NCBI GenBank assembly: GCA_012521455.1
Contig: JAAYMJ010000075.1
Coordinates: forward strand, 1-7,294
DNA length: 7,294 nucleotides
Reading direction: 5' to 3'
DNA from: Clostridiaceae bacterium
GTDB lineage: Bacteria; Bacillota; Clostridia; UMGS1883; JAAYMJ01
Below the pieces are notes generated by a model. It saw nothing but the letters and a program-made list of their open reading frames with translations. It was not told the DNA's origin and did not search any database. Below, piece by piece: positions 6,019 through 7,294 of this stretch. Made by a program: the position numbers and the translations under genes. How positions within the stretch are numbered: the first letter of the stretch is position 1; each line of letters starts with the position of its first letter.

Positions 6019-6378
6019 ATGCCGGATTATGTTGCGCTCATATGCGCTGTGCTCATAATTATCTCCACGTTTTTTCTGTATGGGTACTCAAACAGCCGCA
6101 AAAAGGGCATGGTTTTGTTTTCGTATATTATAATTTTCCCTGTGATTGTTTATGATTATTACATCTTCATAACCCGCTACCTTTTTTCAGGCCTTATAAA
6201 AGGGCTTGTGCACTTGGCTATTTATTTGTTTTTGCTTTTAGTAAACCACTTTGTGTTAAAAAAAGTCAAGTACAAATTCAGGCCATTATACATAATGCTG
6301 TTTTACCTGTTGGCCCCCCTTGCGGCGGTTATGATTTATAAACTTTATGAGTTTATGTCGCTTTATTTTGCCTCATAA
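6019..6378 (+). CDS. Small four-helix membrane protein of unknown function
   Basis: I do not recognise this 119-residue protein. It is very hydrophobic, with about four likely transmembrane helices: residues 4-22, 31-52, 57-79 and 88-112. A basic stretch, NSRKKG (25-30), follows helix 1, and KKVKYKFR (81-88) precedes helix 4. By the positive-inside rule these two loops would face the cytoplasm, fitting four helices with both ends outside. Helix 2 is rich in aromatic residues (YDYYIF). No catalytic motif, metal-ligand cluster or signal cleavage site is evident. The chosen start is ATG 6019, preceded by GGTGGTG (6006-6012), a near match to GGAGGTG. The in-frame ATGs at 5998 and 6004 lack a ribosome binding site, and 5998 lies only about seven bases from the predicted transcript start; the longer form would be 126 residues. 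The gene has its own strong promoter. It lies 62 bases before lysA, with no terminator between, so read-through into lysA is possible. Confidence 0.75.
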   Translation: MPDYVALICAVLIIISTFFLYGYSNSRKKGMVLFSYIIIFPVIVYDYYIFITRYLFSGLIKGLVHLAIYLFLLLVNHFVLKKVKYKFRPLYIMLFYLLAPLAAVMIYKLYEFMSLYFAS

Positions 6379-6380
6379 TT

Positions 6381-6409
6381 TTGACAATACAAAAAAATCA
6401 TGGTAAAAT
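6381..6409 (+). promoter_or_regulatory. lysA promoter
   Basis: A perfect TTGACA (6381-6386) and TAAAAT (6404-6409) are 17 bases apart, with TGG before the -10 (extended element). It is among the best promoter matches in the window and starts just three bases after the membrane protein stop. The leader of about 25 bases has no room for a lysine riboswitch. Confidence 0.85.
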
Positions 6410-6440
6410 ATCAGGAACAGAAATTTTTTGGGGGGAATTT

Positions 6441-7294
6441 ATGTTTGTTTCAGAGTCTTTAGGGATAAATGAAAAAAACGAACTTACAATTGGCGGTATA
6501 TCTACGGTTGAACTTGCCAAAAAATACGGTACGCCTTTATATGTAATGGATGAAGACGGTATCAGGCGGAACTGCCGGATATATAAAGAAGCGATTTCAA
6601 AATACTACGGCGGGCGCGGCCTTATTGTATACGCAAGCAAAGCTTTCTCATCCTTGGAAATGATGAGGATTGTGCAAAGTGAAGGCTTGGGCGTGGATGT
6701 GGTATCAGGCGGCGAGCTTTACACCGCGCTAAAGGCAGGGGTTGACAGTGAAAAAATTTGTTTTCACGGCAATTTCAAAACCGACGAGGAATTAATAATG
6801 GCGGTGGAAAACAACGTTGGAAGGGTTGTTGTTGATAATTTATATGAGCTTTTCCGCCTAAATGATTTTGCGAAAGAAAAAGGAAAGATTGTAAATATAC
6901 TATTTAGGATAAAACCCGGCATTGAAGCCCACACCCATGAGTTTATCTCCACAGGGCAAATTGACTCAAAATTCGGAGTGGCGCTAGAAACCGGCGAGGC
7001 CATGGATTTTGTAAAAACCGCGCTGGAACTTTCCAATGTGAAACTTGTGGGGATTCACTGCCATATAGGCTCGCAGATTTTTGAGCTTGAGCCCTTCAGG
7101 AAAGCCGCAGAGGTTATGCTCAGTTTTATTGGCGATGTTTTGGACAAGTTCGGCTATAAAATAAATGAACTAAATCTAGGCGGCGGATACGGGGTAATGT
7201 ATACAAAAGAAGATGACCCCGTAAAATATGATGAGTATATTAAAAAAGTCAGCGAAGTTATAACGGAATTGTCGGAAAAAAGAGGGATTGAAAG
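6441..7294 (+). CDS. lysA: Diaminopimelate decarboxylase, 3'-truncated
   Basis: LysA performs the last step of lysine synthesis, decarboxylating meso-diaminopimelate to L-lysine with PLP. The frame is open from ATG 6441 to the window edge, giving 284 complete codons of an expected total near 420. It belongs to the fold-type III (alanine racemase-like barrel) enzymes. The PLP lysine is Lys67 in VYASKAFSS. Then come GLGVDVVSGGELYTALKAG (82-100), HGNFKTDEEL (109-118), THEFISTGQIDSKFGV (165-180), HCHIGSQ (206-212) and LNLGGGYGVMY (245-254), the glycine-rich phosphate-binding loop. The C-terminal beta domain, with the substrate-contacting CESGD motif, lies outside the window. The tHe/KFG and HIGSQ pattern favours LysA over ornithine/arginine decarboxylases of the same fold. 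The ribosome binding site is GGGGGG (6430-6435), five bases before ATG, itself preceded by six T. A consensus promoter lies at 6381-6409. Confidence 0.95.
   Translation, partial: MFVSESLGINEKNELTIGGISTVELAKKYGTPLYVMDEDGIRRNCRIYKEAISKYYGGRGLIVYASKAFSSLEMMRIVQSEGLGVDVVSGGELYTALKAGVDSEKICFHGNFKTDEELIMAVENNVGRVVVDNLYELFRLNDFAKEKGKIVNILFRIKPGIEAHTHEFISTGQIDSKFGVALETGEAMDFVKTALELSNVKLVGIHCHIGSQIFELEPFRKAAEVMLSFIGDVLDKFGYKINELNLGGGYGVMYTKEDDPVKYDEYIKKVSEVITELSEKRGIE

Noticed and set aside
5961..6155. Plus-strand frame of 64 codons over the membrane protein promoter and 5' end
   Set aside because: It starts inside the -10/-35 region of the promoter and overlaps the better-supported frame at 6019, so it would not be transcribed from its start.
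6410..6440. Lysine riboswitch before lysA
   Set aside because: The predicted leader is about 25 bases, far shorter than the roughly 170-base lysine riboswitch, and a consensus promoter sits immediately upstream.
6764..7036. Minus-strand frame of 90 codons
   Set aside because: It is antisense to lysA, whose plus-strand frame runs open to the window edge with clear family motifs.
1..7294. A new multi-gene defence, mobile or CRISPR-like system
   Set aside because: All but one of the genes are recognisable housekeeping or carbohydrate-degradation genes with separate promoters and terminators. No repeat arrays, integrases, transposases or effector-type domains were seen.

Overview
The window looks like a chromosomal segment from a Clostridia-type Firmicute. 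The base composition is moderately AT-rich (estimated by eye, not counted). Ribosome binding sites are mostly strong GGAGG/AAGGAG types, promoters are sigma-A-like, often with an extended -10, and arginine is often AGG. The set of housekeeping proteins (Nth, GlyA, RarA, TmcAL/YlbM, LysA) and a glycoside hydrolase with a Clostridia-style C-terminal beta-domain ending in 'KPL' fit this. I cannot name a genus from the sequence alone.

Layout from left to right: (1) the 3' part of a family 43-like glycoside hydrolase on the + strand, cut by the left edge, ending in tandem hairpins with an intrinsic terminator. (2) nth (endonuclease III) on the - strand, with its own terminator facing the hydrolase. 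(3) glyA (serine hydroxymethyltransferase) on the + strand, divergent from nth, with a compact shared promoter region. (4) rarA (AAA+ ATPase of the MgsA/RarA clade) on the + strand, behind a short leader containing a terminator-like hairpin just before its ribosome binding site. (5) tmcAL (ylbM; tRNA-Met cytidine acetate ligase) on the - strand, converging on rarA with a 15-base overlap of the two reading frames. (6) a small unrecognised membrane protein of about 119 residues on the + strand, divergent from tmcAL, the two promoters overlapping with abutting -35 boxes. (7) lysA (diaminopimelate decarboxylase) on the + strand, with a consensus promoter, cut by the right edge. No stop codon of lysA lies in the window, so it is easily missed by a search for closed reading frames.

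The genes do not form one pathway. They are a patchwork of single-gene transcription units: DNA repair (nth), replication-fork maintenance (rarA), one-carbon and amino-acid metabolism (glyA, lysA), tRNA modification (tmcAL), polysaccharide degradation (the hydrolase) and one unknown. Nearly every gene has its own promoter or terminator. No mobile element, CRISPR array, rRNA or tRNA gene was seen. No gap between genes exceeds 300 bases. I found no convincing new multi-gene system. The best leads are local: the divergent promoter pair with the unknown membrane protein, the start-codon puzzle of tmcAL, the rarA leader hairpin and the rarA/tmcAL tail overlap.
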